DNA of 64,000 bases from Cellulophaga fucicola (lineage in GTDB: Bacteria; Bacteroidota; Bacteroidia; Flavobacteriales; Flavobacteriaceae), in NCBI RefSeq assembly GCF_900119145.1, contig NZ_FPIY01000003.1:286299-350298 (forward strand). Direction: 5' to 3'. The notes beneath the pieces are model-generated. The model was given only the letters and a program-made list of their open reading frames with translations, was not told the origin of the DNA and searched no databases. Within the stretch, counting starts at the first letter, position 1; every line of letters starts with the position of its first letter. A program made the position numbers and the translations under genes. Positions 7,025 to 15,900 of the stretch are shown here, in pieces.

Positions 7025-10000
7025 CCAATGACCTTTGGTACGCACTAAGTAATCATGATCGTACATTGCCTCTGCTTGTACGCCTGGCAAGTAGTACGTT
7101 CCTAAATAAGATGCGTTTAATAATATTCTAAAGCTTTTTGTTTCATTCTCTCTTAAATCAAAGTAGAAATTAGCCCTATCATCTCTTAAATCTGTATGTG
7201 TAACATTGTTTTCTGCAAAGTTTCCAAAGTCTGTAAAACGTGTGTTTACAATTTCCCATCCGCTAGGGAAAACCTCTGTTAAAGCTACATTTTTTATGCT
7301 GTTACCAGTTGTGTTTTTAAGTGTTACCTCTGCAACAAAATCTGTTCCTTGCTCTATTTTTGAAGGGTCTATAGTACTACCATTTCTAGACTTATAAACT
7401 ATAGTTGCCGAAAGGTTGTTTTGCACCGCTCTTTCTTCACCAACAGGCAACTTACCGCTATTTACTAAAGTAACATAAAGCGTATTGCCCTCGTTATTTT
7501 TAAGTGTTATAGAGTTGTTTCCTCTTTTGATATTTAAGATTCTATTTGCAAGTGTTTTACTTGTTGAGATAGTTTCGCTCTTACCATTAACTTTTATGGT
7601 TGCCTTAATGCCTTTACCACCAACCAGGTTTGCAAATTTTGCCATTGCTAATAAACTATATGCTGTACTCTGTGTACTCATATAATCCTTGCTATTTAGT
7701 CTTTCTGCAACTGTTAATGCCAATTGCTGAGACTTAACCTTATTTTGCATAAGCACCATAGTCTCTAACGCCATTGCTCTGTTTCTTTCTGATGAGCCAA
7801 AGGTAGAATAGTTGTGTCTCTCGTTTGTAAACTCTAACACAGCACTATTCATTAAACTAGTAGCTACAGATTTTTGTCCAATAAGTGCATACGCAGCTGC
7901 TAATCTTAATTTAGATTGGTTAGATAAATCTTTAGATTCTTGTAACCTGTTCATAGAAGCTACATCTGCACTACCTGCCAATGCAAGTGTGTACAAACGG
8001 TATGCTTGTGTTAACTCTGTATATCTTCCGCTATTTCTAAATTGTTTTGCTACGTTTTTCTGATATGTAATCCACTTAGATTTAAAACCAATTGGTAATA
8101 CATAACCTTTTTTCTCTGCTTCTAACATAAAGTGACCAGCATAACTTGTTCCCCAATCGTTAGGATTGCTTTGTCCTTGCCAGTAAGACAAACCACCACT
8201 ATTAGTTTGAAAACCTGCTAAACGATTTACAGCCATTTCTACATTTTTCTGTACTTCTTCTTTTTTAGCCTTAGGCATATCAAAAATATCTGCTAAAAAT
8301 AACTGAGGAAAAGCACCAGATGTAGTTTGCTCTACGCAACCGTGTGGGTAACGAATTAAGTACTGCATTCTACCATTAAAATTCATTGCTGGTAATGTAG
8401 ACACTTCTATTTCTGCAGTATTTGTACCCGCAACACCAAACGTTTGTAAATCTATTGTTTGTGTGCTATTTGGTTCTACTACATAGTTTGATGCATCTGC
8501 TGTTACTGGGTTAGGATTTACAACATCTATTGGAATTTCAAAAGATGCTTTTTCTCCACCACCTGAAGCTTCTACGACAACCTTACCAATACCTTTAAAG
8601 TCTGATACTTTTAGTACAAAATAAGCCATTTTCTCATCTGGTTGATCAAATCTAAGTGACTTAGTATTGCCTGCTTCTATTGTAAATGCTTCGTTGTCCT
8701 TAATTTTTATTTTTACGTTCTTAACTTTTTTCTCCATTGCAAAAACAGTCACAGGAAGTATTACAGACTCACCCGGAGTTATTTTACGTGGTAAAGAAGC
8801 TAAAATCATTAATGGTTTACGTACTGGCGTTGTTTTTTCTTCGCTACCGTACGCTTCTTTTTCTGCATCTGCAGCAACCACCATAGTTCTAACAGAACCT
8901 ACATATTTAGGTATTTTAATTTTATGTGCTTTAGTTTGTCCTTTTTCTAATTTAAAAGGACCTAAATGCACAACCATAGGCTCAAACCTATTCGCTTTTT
9001 TATTTTTAGCACCTGCCATTTCATCATCTCCACCAATAGCAAATACTTGATTAATTCTACCTCCAAAGGCACCAATAACATCATCATAAATATCCCAAGT
9101 TTTTACACCCAATGCTTCATTAGCATAGAATGTTCCCCAAGGGTTTGGTGTTTTAAACCTTGTTAAGTCTAATAATCCTTCGTCTACAATAGCTATAGTA
9201 TACGTCATTGCTTTGCCATTTTCTTCGCCAACATTAACCGTTACTGTTTCCTCTGGACGTAATACATCTGGCATTGTAATTTTTGGCTGTAACTTTGTTT
9301 CTTTGTTTTCTACAGAAATCGGAATTACACCATACATTCTAATAGGTAAATCGTTTAGCGTAGATGCGTGTGGTTGTAATAAAGAAATATGTATAAATAC
9401 ATTTGGCGTATATTCTTTAGTCATTGGCATTGTAAATTTGGTTTCACCTTTTTCGGTTTCTACCCAAATAGATTCTAACACCTCGCTACCATTTTCTACA
9501 GTAACTAAAGCTCTTCCGTTTTCAGAACTTGGAAATGTAAATGTTGCTGTTTCGCCTACATTATACTTTTCTTTGTCTGATGAGAACAATAACATTGTTG
9601 CTGCAGAAGGATCGTTCTTTTTAGATTTTCCTGCCCAACCTGGCCAATCTATATACACTGCTTTACCAGTTGCATGTCCGCCATTTTCATCTTCAACTCT
9701 AACTAAATATCTTCCCCAGTCTGGGTACTTAAGTTCAAACTCAAAATTACCTTTTCCTTTAGAGTTTGTAGTAATTGTTTTTTCGTAAACCTTATTTCTA
9801 TAACCACTATTTCCGTAGTGAGTTAGGTTATCTTCAGAAGTGTCCCACCACCATCTCCACTGTATTTTGTAGATAGTAACTTTTAGGTTTTTAGCTGCTT
9901 TTGGATTTCCGTTTTCATCAACAGAAACCACTTCAAAATTATGTTTTATATCTGTTAACAACATCCCTTTAGACTTATCGCCTTTAGGAGCATTAAGACC

Positions 10001-12511
10001 TATATATGTGTTGTAAGGAGAATATGGTTTTGTAAAAACGTCTGTGCTAAAATCGCCTCCGTTTTCATAAACTTTAGTTACAAAAGCAGCTTGTAACATT
10101 CCTGGAGGGTTACCCTCTAACTGCGGATTAATAGAGAAGTTGGCTTTACCTTCTGCATCTATCTTACCACTGTAAACCATTTGTTCCTCTGCAGAAAAAG
10201 ACCTACTTGGATCGTCAAAAACATAACCTGGGTAGTTTTTAAACTCTGTTGTCTTAGTATTAAATTTAGCTGCTATATCTGTATTTAAGTTTTTAGCAAT
10301 TGCACCGTGCAACCACTTAACCTCCATAGTTCCTTTTATTTGCTTACCACCAACCAAGATATCTGCTCCAAAATCGTTCTTAATTTTTAAACGGTTAGGT
10401 TTAATGGTCTCAATTTTAATAGTCTTTGTAAATTCTGCTCCACCAACAGATACTTTTACCAACCAGTCTCCTGTAGGTACATCATCATCTGTTTGTACAG
10501 GAAAGTTGTAGAAATTGTTTAAACTATTTGTCTTTATCTCTCTATGTACAACTTTATTATATGGGTCTAATAATTCTAATTTTACAGGATGATTTGCTGG
10601 TAATTTGTTAGCATTATCATTTAAAACAAAAGATAAGAATATATTATCTCCTGGGCGCCAAACACCACGTTCTGCAAAAATATATCCTTTAATTCCTTTT
10701 TGCAATTTAACACCAGCTACCTTAAACTTACTTACAGATAGTGCATTACCATCGTTAAGTTTTATATATGTTTTTTGTCCTTTATGTTCTGCAACTGCAA
10801 AAAAGGCAACGCTTTCTGCATCAAAGAAAGAAACTCCTTCTGCACTTGTTGTAACTGTACCTAGTGCGTGTTGTTGGTAATTGTAAAAAGTAACCTTTGC
10901 ACCTACAATAGGCTTTGTTGTAACAAGATCTGCCGTAGCAACAAAATAACTATTGTTTAGACCTTTCTTAATTGTTACACCAATATCTGTAGCAAGTATA
11001 TTTACACTAGCTTTTTTATTTCTATAGTAAGATGTATGACAAGGATTTTCTCTCTCGCTCCAATCATAATCATAATTATAGTAGTCTTCAGAATAATCCC
11101 AATAGCTACTCTCTGTTTCTTCATCAAAAGATTCTTCTTTCTCTTCTTCCTCTGAATCAAAATTAGTACCATCACAAGTATATAAACTGTATTGTGGTTT
11201 AAATGAAAACTCTACTCTATAAATAGCTCCTTTTTCTGGAGTAATTAAATTAGTTAAATCTAAAGCATGTGCTTGCCATTTACCATTGTTTACCGTTAAT
11301 CTATCTTGAAGTTCTAATTTTTTACCTCCTATTGGTCTTGCTACTCTACGTAACTCATTACTTCCGTTTAATTCACTTACTTGTAAAAACTGAAGTACAT
11401 TGTTTTCATAAATACGAAAAACCTTAACGTCTACTGCTTTTAAATTAACAGCTTCAAAATTTACTTTTAAGTTGGTTGAAGAAGGCAATATAGTTGCATT
11501 AGACAATACTCTAACTTGTGGCTTAATTTGTTCAAAAGCAATACGCTCTTCAAACTTATTCTTAAGCTTTACGCCATCTACACTTTGTATACCATCAAAA
11601 ACTTCTAATAAAACAGTACCAGAGTGACTGTCTGATGGGTATACTCTTAATGTATTTCCTTTAATTGAAAATCTTGGATTTTCATCGTTCTCTAAAAGTA
11701 CTAAACCTTTAAAATTCTGACCTTTTTTAAGTGGATCAGAAAAATTTATTTTAACTACAGGGCTTTGAGTCTGCTCTACAGTTACATCTAAAATTGAAAA
11801 ATTATTTTTACCTGGGATTACAACATCTATCTTACCTTCTGTATCTATATTAAAAGATTTACCGCTGTATGCTATAACAAGTTTTTCATCTTCCTTGTAC
11901 CTTTTAATACTATCTAACTTAAACTGAAATTGAGTACCACTTTCTGGTTGGTTGTTGTATTTAATTTTTAATTCTTTTCCTTTATATAAACCTTTTACTA
12001 ATTTTTTTGCAGTTTCTAAAGACAATTCATCTGCAGTTCTAACCTGCATATCTATATATTGATATTCTTTAGAGTATGCCTGCATTGGGCTTAGTGTTAC
12101 ACTAAAATCTTGTTTAATTGTATTTATAAAAAAAGCAAACTCTTCTAAATCTTCTGGTACATCTTTATAAATCTCTTTTAAATTTAATTGAAATGTATAC
12201 TGCGAATCTTGCTTTAATGGTTCTTTAGGCGTAAAAACAATAGTTTTATCATTTAAAGCTTTTAAAGTTCCGTTTACACTGGGGCTTATCTCTAGAATAT
12301 TAGAATTTAATTCCTTTCCGCTTTTCCAAGCTTCTACTGGTTGTGCTAATACTATATGTATAGGAGAATTGGTAGATATTATACCGTTTGTATACTCAGA
12401 CACATACTCCACATATTTTGCGGCAGACTCAGCATCTACAACTGTTGTCTTTTTTTTACACCCAAAAAAAAGGGCAATTAACAGCATAAAAAGGATAGAC
12501 TTGGTTTTCAT
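7007..12511 (-). CDS. alpha-2-macroglobulin family lipoprotein with thioester
   Basis: This 1834-residue protein has a lipoprotein signal with lipobox ending at Cys18 (Phe-Phe-Gly-Cys-Lys-Lys). It then has stacked macroglobulin beta-domains, a bait-like middle, and an alpha-helical thioester domain. The thioester motif Cys-Val-Glu-Gln is intact at residues 1392-1395 in Pro-His-Gly-Cys-Val-Glu-Gln-Thr-Thr. Bacterial macroglobulins such as E. coli YfhM are thought to trap host or prey proteases entering the periplasm by covalent attachment after bait cleavage. YfhM is encoded next to PbpC, and a pbpC gene lies about 2 kb downstream here. Odd features are a Glu/Asp/Tyr-rich stretch at about residues 451-488 and a hairpin across the stop codon. 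A plausible promoter lies just upstream. Confidence 0.93.
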   Translation of the reverse strand: MKTKSILFMLLIALFFGCKKKTTVVDAESAAKYVEYVSEYTNGIISTNSPIHIVLAQPVEAWKSGKELNSNILEISPSVNGTLKALNDKTIVFTPKEPLKQDSQYTFQLNLKEIYKDVPEDLEEFAFFINTIKQDFSVTLSPMQAYSKEYQYIDMQVRTADELSLETAKKLVKGLYKGKELKIKYNNQPESGTQFQFKLDSIKRYKEDEKLVIAYSGKSFNIDTEGKIDVVIPGKNNFSILDVTVEQTQSPVVKINFSDPLKKGQNFKGLVLLENDENPRFSIKGNTLRVYPSDSHSGTVLLEVFDGIQSVDGVKLKNKFEERIAFEQIKPQVRVLSNATILPSSTNLKVNFEAVNLKAVDVKVFRIYENNVLQFLQVSELNGSNELRRVARPIGGKKLELQDRLTVNNGKWQAHALDLTNLITPEKGAIYRVEFSFKPQYSLYTCDGTNFDSEEEEKEESFDEETESSYWDYSEDYYNYDYDWSERENPCHTSYYRNKKASVNILATDIGVTIKKGLNNSYFVATADLVTTKPIVGAKVTFYNYQQHALGTVTTSAEGVSFFDAESVAFFAVAEHKGQKTYIKLNDGNALSVSKFKVAGVKLQKGIKGYIFAERGVWRPGDNIFLSFVLNDNANKLPANHPVKLELLDPYNKVVHREIKTNSLNNFYNFPVQTDDDVPTGDWLVKVSVGGAEFTKTIKIETIKPNRLKIKNDFGADILVGGKQIKGTMEVKWLHGAIAKNLNTDIAAKFNTKTTEFKNYPGYVFDDPSRSFSAEEQMVYSGKIDAEGKANFSINPQLEGNPPGMLQAAFVTKVYENGGDFSTDVFTKPYSPYNTYIGLNAPKGDKSKGMLLTDIKHNFEVVSVDENGNPKAAKNLKVTIYKIQWRWWWDTSEDNLTHYGNSGYRNKVYEKTITTNSKGKGNFEFELKYPDWGRYLVRVEDENGGHATGKAVYIDWPGWAGKSKKNDPSAATMLLFSSDKEKYNVGETATFTFPSSENGRALVTVENGSEVLESIWVETEKGETKFTMPMTKEYTPNVFIHISLLQPHASTLNDLPIRMYGVIPISVENKETKLQPKITMPDVLRPEETVTVNVGEENGKAMTYTIAIVDEGLLDLTRFKTPNPWGTFYANEALGVKTWDIYDDVIGAFGGRINQVFAIGGDDEMAGAKNKKANRFEPMVVHLGPFKLEKGQTKAHKIKIPKYVGSVRTMVVAADAEKEAYGSEEKTTPVRKPLMILASLPRKITPGESVILPVTVFAMEKKVKNVKIKIKDNEAFTIEAGNTKSLRFDQPDEKMAYFVLKVSDFKGIGKVVVEASGGGEKASFEIPIDVVNPNPVTADASNYVVEPNSTQTIDLQTFGVAGTNTAEIEVSTLPAMNFNGRMQYLIRYPHGCVEQTTSGAFPQLFLADIFDMPKAKKEEVQKNVEMAVNRLAGFQTNSGGLSYWQGQSNPNDWGTSYAGHFMLEAEKKGYVLPIGFKSKWITYQKNVAKQFRNSGRYTELTQAYRLYTLALAGSADVASMNRLQESKDLSNQSKLRLAAAYALIGQKSVATSLMNSAVLEFTNERHNYSTFGSSERNRAMALETMVLMQNKVKSQQLALTVAERLNSKDYMSTQSTAYSLLAMAKFANLVGGKGIKATIKVNGKSETISTSKTLANRILNIKRGNNSITLKNNEGNTLYVTLVNSGKLPVGEERAVQNNLSATIVYKSRNGSTIDPSKIEQGTDFVAEVTLKNTTGNSIKNVALTEVFPSGWEIVNTRFTDFGNFAENNVTHTDLRDDRANFYFDLRENETKSFRILLNASYLGTYYLPGVQAEAMYDHDYLVRTKGHWVEVVK

Positions 12512-12527
12512 AAAAAATTAGTTTTGG

Positions 12528-12580
12528 TAAAAGTACAGTTAAATAGGACATACAATACTCCCTGAAAACAGGGGAATGTC
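12528..12580 (-). promoter_or_regulatory. putative promoter and inverted repeat upstream of the macroglobulin gene
   Basis: On the minus strand TTG (complement of 12553-12555) is followed after 17 bases by TACTTTTA (complement of 12528-12535), one mismatch from TANNTTTG. Just upstream lies an imperfect inverted repeat: outer arms GACAT (12547-12551) and ATGTC (12576-12580), inner arms CCCTG (12560-12564) and CAGGG (12569-12573). The repeat abuts and partly covers the -33 region, a typical operator position. Confidence 0.45.
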
Positions 12581-12692
12581 TTGTTAAAACAAATAATTGT
12601 GTTAAGAACGCATTTATTTAGAGTTTTTTATAAACTTTTTATATATCTTAACCATATCATAAACTACTAACGTCCCATTTTGTAGATTACGC

Positions 12693-13160
12693 ATGTTAAA
12701 CAAACCATTTTTTTTATCAATACTATTTGTACTGGTATTTATAAGCTGTTCTAAAGACAGTACAGACAACAATTCACTAACAACCAGCAACAAAGAAATA
12801 GAGGCTAAATTATTTACGCTAGTCAACCAACACAGAGAGTCTTTAGGTATACTACCACTAGAACAAAGTAAAGTTGCACAACAATATGCAGAAGAGCACA
12901 CCTTGTATATGGTTACTACAGCAGATTTTAGTCACACTAATTTTCAAGAAAGAGCAAAAGCTATATCTGCAAAAACAAATGCTAATTATATTGCTGAAAA
13001 TATTGCCAGTAATTATGACACTGCAGAACAAGTAATGCTTAATTGGTTACAAAGTAGTGACCATAAAGCCAACTTAGAAGGAGAGTACACCCATACGGGA
13101 ATTAGTGTTATGCACAAACAAGATGGCAATTATTACTTTACTCAATTGTTCTACAAATAA
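12693..13160 (+). CDS. CAP (SCP/PR-1-like) domain lipoprotein
   Basis: This 155-residue protein has a lipoprotein signal (lipobox Phe-Ile-Ser-Cys near residue 19). A CAP domain follows: Leu-Val-Asn-Gln-His-Arg near residue 45, a His in Ala-Glu-Glu-His-Thr near 70, Phe-Ser-His-Thr-Asn-Phe near 79, Ala-Glu-Asn-Ile-Ala near 101, and Trp-Leu-Gln-Ser-Ser-Asp-His-Lys-Ala-Asn-Leu near 118. These are the usual conserved positions of the SCP/PR-1 fold. Bacterial CAP proteins are secreted or surface-anchored, and their biochemical roles are mostly unknown. It is divergent from the macroglobulin gene and about 180 bases away. The start at 12693 leads directly into the signal peptide. Confidence 0.88.
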   Translation: MLNKPFFLSILFVLVFISCSKDSTDNNSLTTSNKEIEAKLFTLVNQHRESLGILPLEQSKVAQQYAEEHTLYMVTTADFSHTNFQERAKAISAKTNANYIAENIASNYDTAEQVMLNWLQSSDHKANLEGEYTHTGISVMHKQDGNYYFTQLFYK

Positions 13161-13271
13161 TATTTTTCCTTTTAACAGTCTCAATATTTCATTTTTTAGA
13201 TGATAATATAAGGTATTACTACTTTACAAAAATCTTATATCCTTAAGCTGTATAAAACTATTTTCTTTTCT

Positions 13272-13279
13272 TAAATTTG
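13272..13279 (+). promoter_or_regulatory. putative -7 element for the 3-hydroxyanthranilate dioxygenase gene
   Basis: TAAATTTG matches TANNTTTG exactly and lies 31 bases before the ATG at 13311, a good distance for a short leader. A clear -33 TTG is not seen at 17-23 bases upstream. Confidence 0.45.
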
Positions 13280-13310
13280 ATGAGCACTTAGCTTAAAAAA
13301 GAAAAGAATT

Positions 13311-13853
13311 ATGTCTATAAAAGCACCTTTTAATTTAAACAAATGGATCTCTGAAAATAGAGACACACTTAAACCACCTGTTGGCAATAAGAATTTATAC
13401 AAAGATGCTGGTGACTATATAGTTATGGTAGTTGCTGGTCCTAATGCCAGAAAAGATTATCATTACAATGAAACTGAAGAACTTTTTTACCAATTAGAAG
13501 GTAATATAGAAGTACACATACAAGAAGATGGCAAAAAAAAGACAATGCAACTTGGTCCAGGAGATATGTATTTACACCCTGCAAAAGTACCCCATTCACC
13601 CGTGCGCCAAAAAGACTCTATTGGCTTAGTAATAGAAAGAAAGCGTAACAATCTTGGTGTAGATGATGGCTTGCTTTGGTATTGTGATAATTGCAACCAC
13701 AAGTTGTATGAGGCCTACTTTACACTTAATGATATAGAAAAAGATTTTTTAGGTCATTTTAAAACATTTTATGGTTCTAAAGAGCACCGTACTTGTGATA
13801 ATTGTGGTACTGTAATGCCTGTAGACACTAGGTATATTGCAGATGAAGATTAG
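13311..13853 (+). CDS. nbaC: 3-hydroxyanthranilate 3,4-dioxygenase
   Basis: This 180-residue cupin enzyme opens the ring of 3-hydroxyanthranilate to 2-amino-3-carboxymuconate semialdehyde, the branch compound for quinolinate (NAD) synthesis or further catabolism. The iron-ligand motif His-Tyr-Asn-Glu-Thr-Glu-Glu is near residues 51-57, with the second cupin His in Tyr-Leu-His-Pro-Ala-Lys-Val-Pro-His-Ser-Pro near 90-99. The C-terminus holds two Cys-Asp-Asn-Cys motifs forming the rubredoxin-like metal site of the bacterial form. No other kynurenine-pathway gene is in the window. The ALDH gene follows on the same strand after 115 bases with its own good promoter. Cytoplasmic. Confidence 0.93.
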   Translation: MSIKAPFNLNKWISENRDTLKPPVGNKNLYKDAGDYIVMVVAGPNARKDYHYNETEELFYQLEGNIEVHIQEDGKKKTMQLGPGDMYLHPAKVPHSPVRQKDSIGLVIERKRNNLGVDDGLLWYCDNCNHKLYEAYFTLNDIEKDFLGHFKTFYGSKEHRTCDNCGTVMPVDTRYIADED

Positions 13854-13895
13854 GTAATTTACCTTAAATTTTACCATCCAAAACCAACTCTTTTG

Positions 13896-13930
13896 TTTTG
13901 TTAAACAAAGCACATTTATTTGTAAATTTG
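13896..13930 (+). promoter_or_regulatory. strong Bacteroidota-type promoter for the aldehyde dehydrogenase gene
   Basis: TTTTG at 13896-13900 is separated by 22 bases from TAAATTTG at 13923-13930, an exact match to the -33 TTG / -7 TANNTTTG consensus. Transcription should start near 13936, leaving a leader of about 33 bases before the ATG at 13969. Confidence 0.65.
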
Positions 13931-13968
13931 TGAGAAACACAACAATTTTTAATATAAAAGTTATAAAA

Positions 13969-15522
13969 ATGTCAAAAATAGCAGCAACTTTTGGAATAGA
14001 AAGCGCCTTAAAACAATTAGGCCTTAAAGATATTAATGAAGGAACCTCAACGGGTTCTACTAATTTTTCTAGTGGAGATATTATAGAGAGTTATTCTCCT
14101 GTAGATGGTAAACTTATTGGTAAAGTAAAAGCCACTACTAAAGAAGATTACGCTAAAGTAATGCAAGCTGCTACTTCTGCTTTTAAAACTTGGAGAACAA
14201 CACCAGCTCCTTTACGTGGAGAAATTGTGCGTCAGTTTGGAGATAAATTAAGAGAAAAAAAAGAAGCTCTTGGTAAACTTGTTTCTTATGAAATGGGTAA
14301 AAGTTACCAAGAAGGTTTAGGAGAGGTACAAGAAATGATAGACATCTGTGACTTTGCAGTTGGTTTATCTAGACAATTACATGGTCTAACAATGCACTCT
14401 GAACGCCCAGGACACAGAATGTACGAGCAATACCACCCGCTTGGTGTTGTAGGTATAATTTCTGCTTTTAACTTTCCAGTTGCAGTTTGGGCTTGGAATA
14501 CAGCTTTAGCTTGGATCTGTGGAGATGTTTGTGTTTGGAAACCAAGTGAAAAAACACCAATGTGTGGTGTTGCTTGCCAAAACATAGCTGCAGAAGTATT
14601 TGCTGCTAACGGTTTACCAGAAGGTATTTGTAACCTAATTAATGGTGACTATGCTGTTGGTGAAATGATGACTAAAGATACTCGTATTCCTTTAATTTCT
14701 GCTACAGGATCTACAAGAATGGGTAAAATTGTTGCAAAAGAAGTTGCTGGTCGTTTAGGAAATACTTTATTAGAATTAGGTGGTAACAATGCAATTATTG
14801 TTACTCCAGATGCAGATATTAAAATGACAGTTATTGGTGCCGTATTTGGAGCCGTAGGTACAGCTGGCCAACGTTGTACTTCTACACGTAGATTAATTAT
14901 ACATGAATCTATGTACGATAAGGTAAAAGATGCTGTAGTAAGTGCATACAACCAATTACGTATTGGTAACCCATTAGACGAAAACAACCATGTTGGTCCA
15001 ATTATAGATAAAGATGCGGTAAAAATGTACCAAAATGCACTAGAAAAAGTAGTTGCAGAAGGTGGCAATATTGTTGTTGAAGGTGGCGTTTTAGAAGGAG
15101 AAGGTTATGAAAGTGGTTGCTATGTAAAACCTGCAATTGCTGAAGCTGAAAATTCTTTTGAAATTGTACAGCACGAAACTTTTGCTCCTATCTTGTATTT
15201 ATTAAAATACTCTGGCACTATAGAAAATGCGCTTGACATACAAAATGGTGTGGCACAAGGATTATCTTCTGCTATAATGACAAACAACTTACGAGAAGCA
15301 GAACACTTCTTATCTGTACAAGGATCAGATTGTGGTATTGCTAACGTAAACATAGGAACTTCTGGTGCCGAAATAGGCGGTGCTTTTGGTGGTGAAAAAG
15401 AAACAGGTGGCGGACGTGAGTCTGGATCTGATGCTTGGAAAGTATATATGAGAAGACAAACAAATACAATTAACTATACTACAGAGCTACCTTTGGCTCA
15501 AGGTATTAAATTTAACTTATAA
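13969..15522 (+). CDS. aldehyde dehydrogenase, ALDH7 (alpha-aminoadipic semialdehyde dehydrogenase-like)
   Basis: This 517-residue NAD(P)-dependent enzyme oxidises an aldehyde to the acid. The catalytic Cys is residue 303 in Gly-Gln-Arg-Cys-Thr-Ser-Thr, and the general base Glu is residue 269 in Leu-Leu-Glu-Leu-Gly-Gly-Asn-Asn. The Gly-Thr-Ala-Gly-Gln-Arg-Cys-Thr context and the overall sequence resemble the antiquitin/ALDH7 family, which acts on alpha-aminoadipic semialdehyde in lysine breakdown. The next step after the neighbouring dioxygenase would instead need an ALDH8-type enzyme, so a joint pathway is not supported. The ATG at 13969 is preferred over an in-frame GTG at 13930, which lies inside the -7 box. 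A strong terminator follows. Confidence 0.9.
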   Translation: MSKIAATFGIESALKQLGLKDINEGTSTGSTNFSSGDIIESYSPVDGKLIGKVKATTKEDYAKVMQAATSAFKTWRTTPAPLRGEIVRQFGDKLREKKEALGKLVSYEMGKSYQEGLGEVQEMIDICDFAVGLSRQLHGLTMHSERPGHRMYEQYHPLGVVGIISAFNFPVAVWAWNTALAWICGDVCVWKPSEKTPMCGVACQNIAAEVFAANGLPEGICNLINGDYAVGEMMTKDTRIPLISATGSTRMGKIVAKEVAGRLGNTLLELGGNNAIIVTPDADIKMTVIGAVFGAVGTAGQRCTSTRRLIIHESMYDKVKDAVVSAYNQLRIGNPLDENNHVGPIIDKDAVKMYQNALEKVVAEGGNIVVEGGVLEGEGYESGCYVKPAIAEAENSFEIVQHETFAPILYLLKYSGTIENALDIQNGVAQGLSSAIMTNNLREAEHFLSVQGSDCGIANVNIGTSGAEIGGAFGGEKETGGGRESGSDAWKVYMRRQTNTINYTTELPLAQGIKFNL

Positions 15523-15544
15523 GGATAAGTACTACCCCTTATAA

Positions 15545-15582
15545 AAAGCCGCTGTTTACTTAATGTAGACAGCGGCTTTATT
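15545..15582 (+). terminator. intrinsic terminator of the aldehyde dehydrogenase gene
   Basis: AAAGCCGCTGT (15545-15555) pairs with ACAGCGGCTTT (15569-15579), a GC-rich perfect stem followed by a short T-rich tail, 22 bases after the stop codon. Confidence 0.85.
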
Positions 15583-15604
15583 GTACCTATATATATAACT
15601 AAAT

Positions 15605-15663
15605 CATTGAATAAAAAAAAACCCAAATTCAATGCCGAACTTTTCGGGAGAACAGGGTTTTTT
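15605..15663 (+). other. possible structured RNA with mutually exclusive hairpins
   Basis: This lies in the 378-base gap between the aldehyde dehydrogenase and OmpA-like genes. Three pairings are visible. CATTGAAT (15605-15612) pairs with ATTCAATG (15627-15634). CCGAA (15635-15639) pairs with TTCGG (15643-15647). A9-type stem AAAAAACCC (15616-15624) pairs with GGGTTTTTT (15655-15663) and resembles a terminator. The first and third cross each other, so they must alternate or form a pseudoknot. It follows one complete terminator, so it may end a separate short transcript or act in a leader of the OmpA-like gene. The rest of the gap (15664-15900) is AT-rich with nothing clear. Confidence 0.4.
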
Positions 15664-15900
15664 CATCTACTATGATACTTTAAAAGTAAAACTATTATCC
15701 CATATTTTTTCATACAAATATATATCTGTCTACAAACAATGTATATCTGGTAGGTTTTTGTACATAACTGGTAAAATTGCATATTGAAAGTAAAATATTG
15801 ATTAAAAAAAGTTTAACAATGTATATTTCTTTAACATTTTTAACATTTTACATATTTTTTTTTCTAAATTGTAGCGTAAACACAAAAAAACCAGACCATT

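Noticed and set aside
12614-12901. Minus-strand ORF opposite the CAP-domain gene
   Set aside because: It lies wholly antisense to a convincing lipoprotein gene and shows no domain.
13930-13968. GTG start for the aldehyde dehydrogenase
   Set aside because: The GTG begins at the last base of the exact -7 promoter box, so it cannot be a normal start; the ATG at 13969 gives a typical N-terminus.
13311-15522. Dioxygenase and aldehyde dehydrogenase as a two-step kynurenine pathway
   Set aside because: The dehydrogenase looks like ALDH7, not the 2-aminomuconate semialdehyde type, and it has its own strong promoter.
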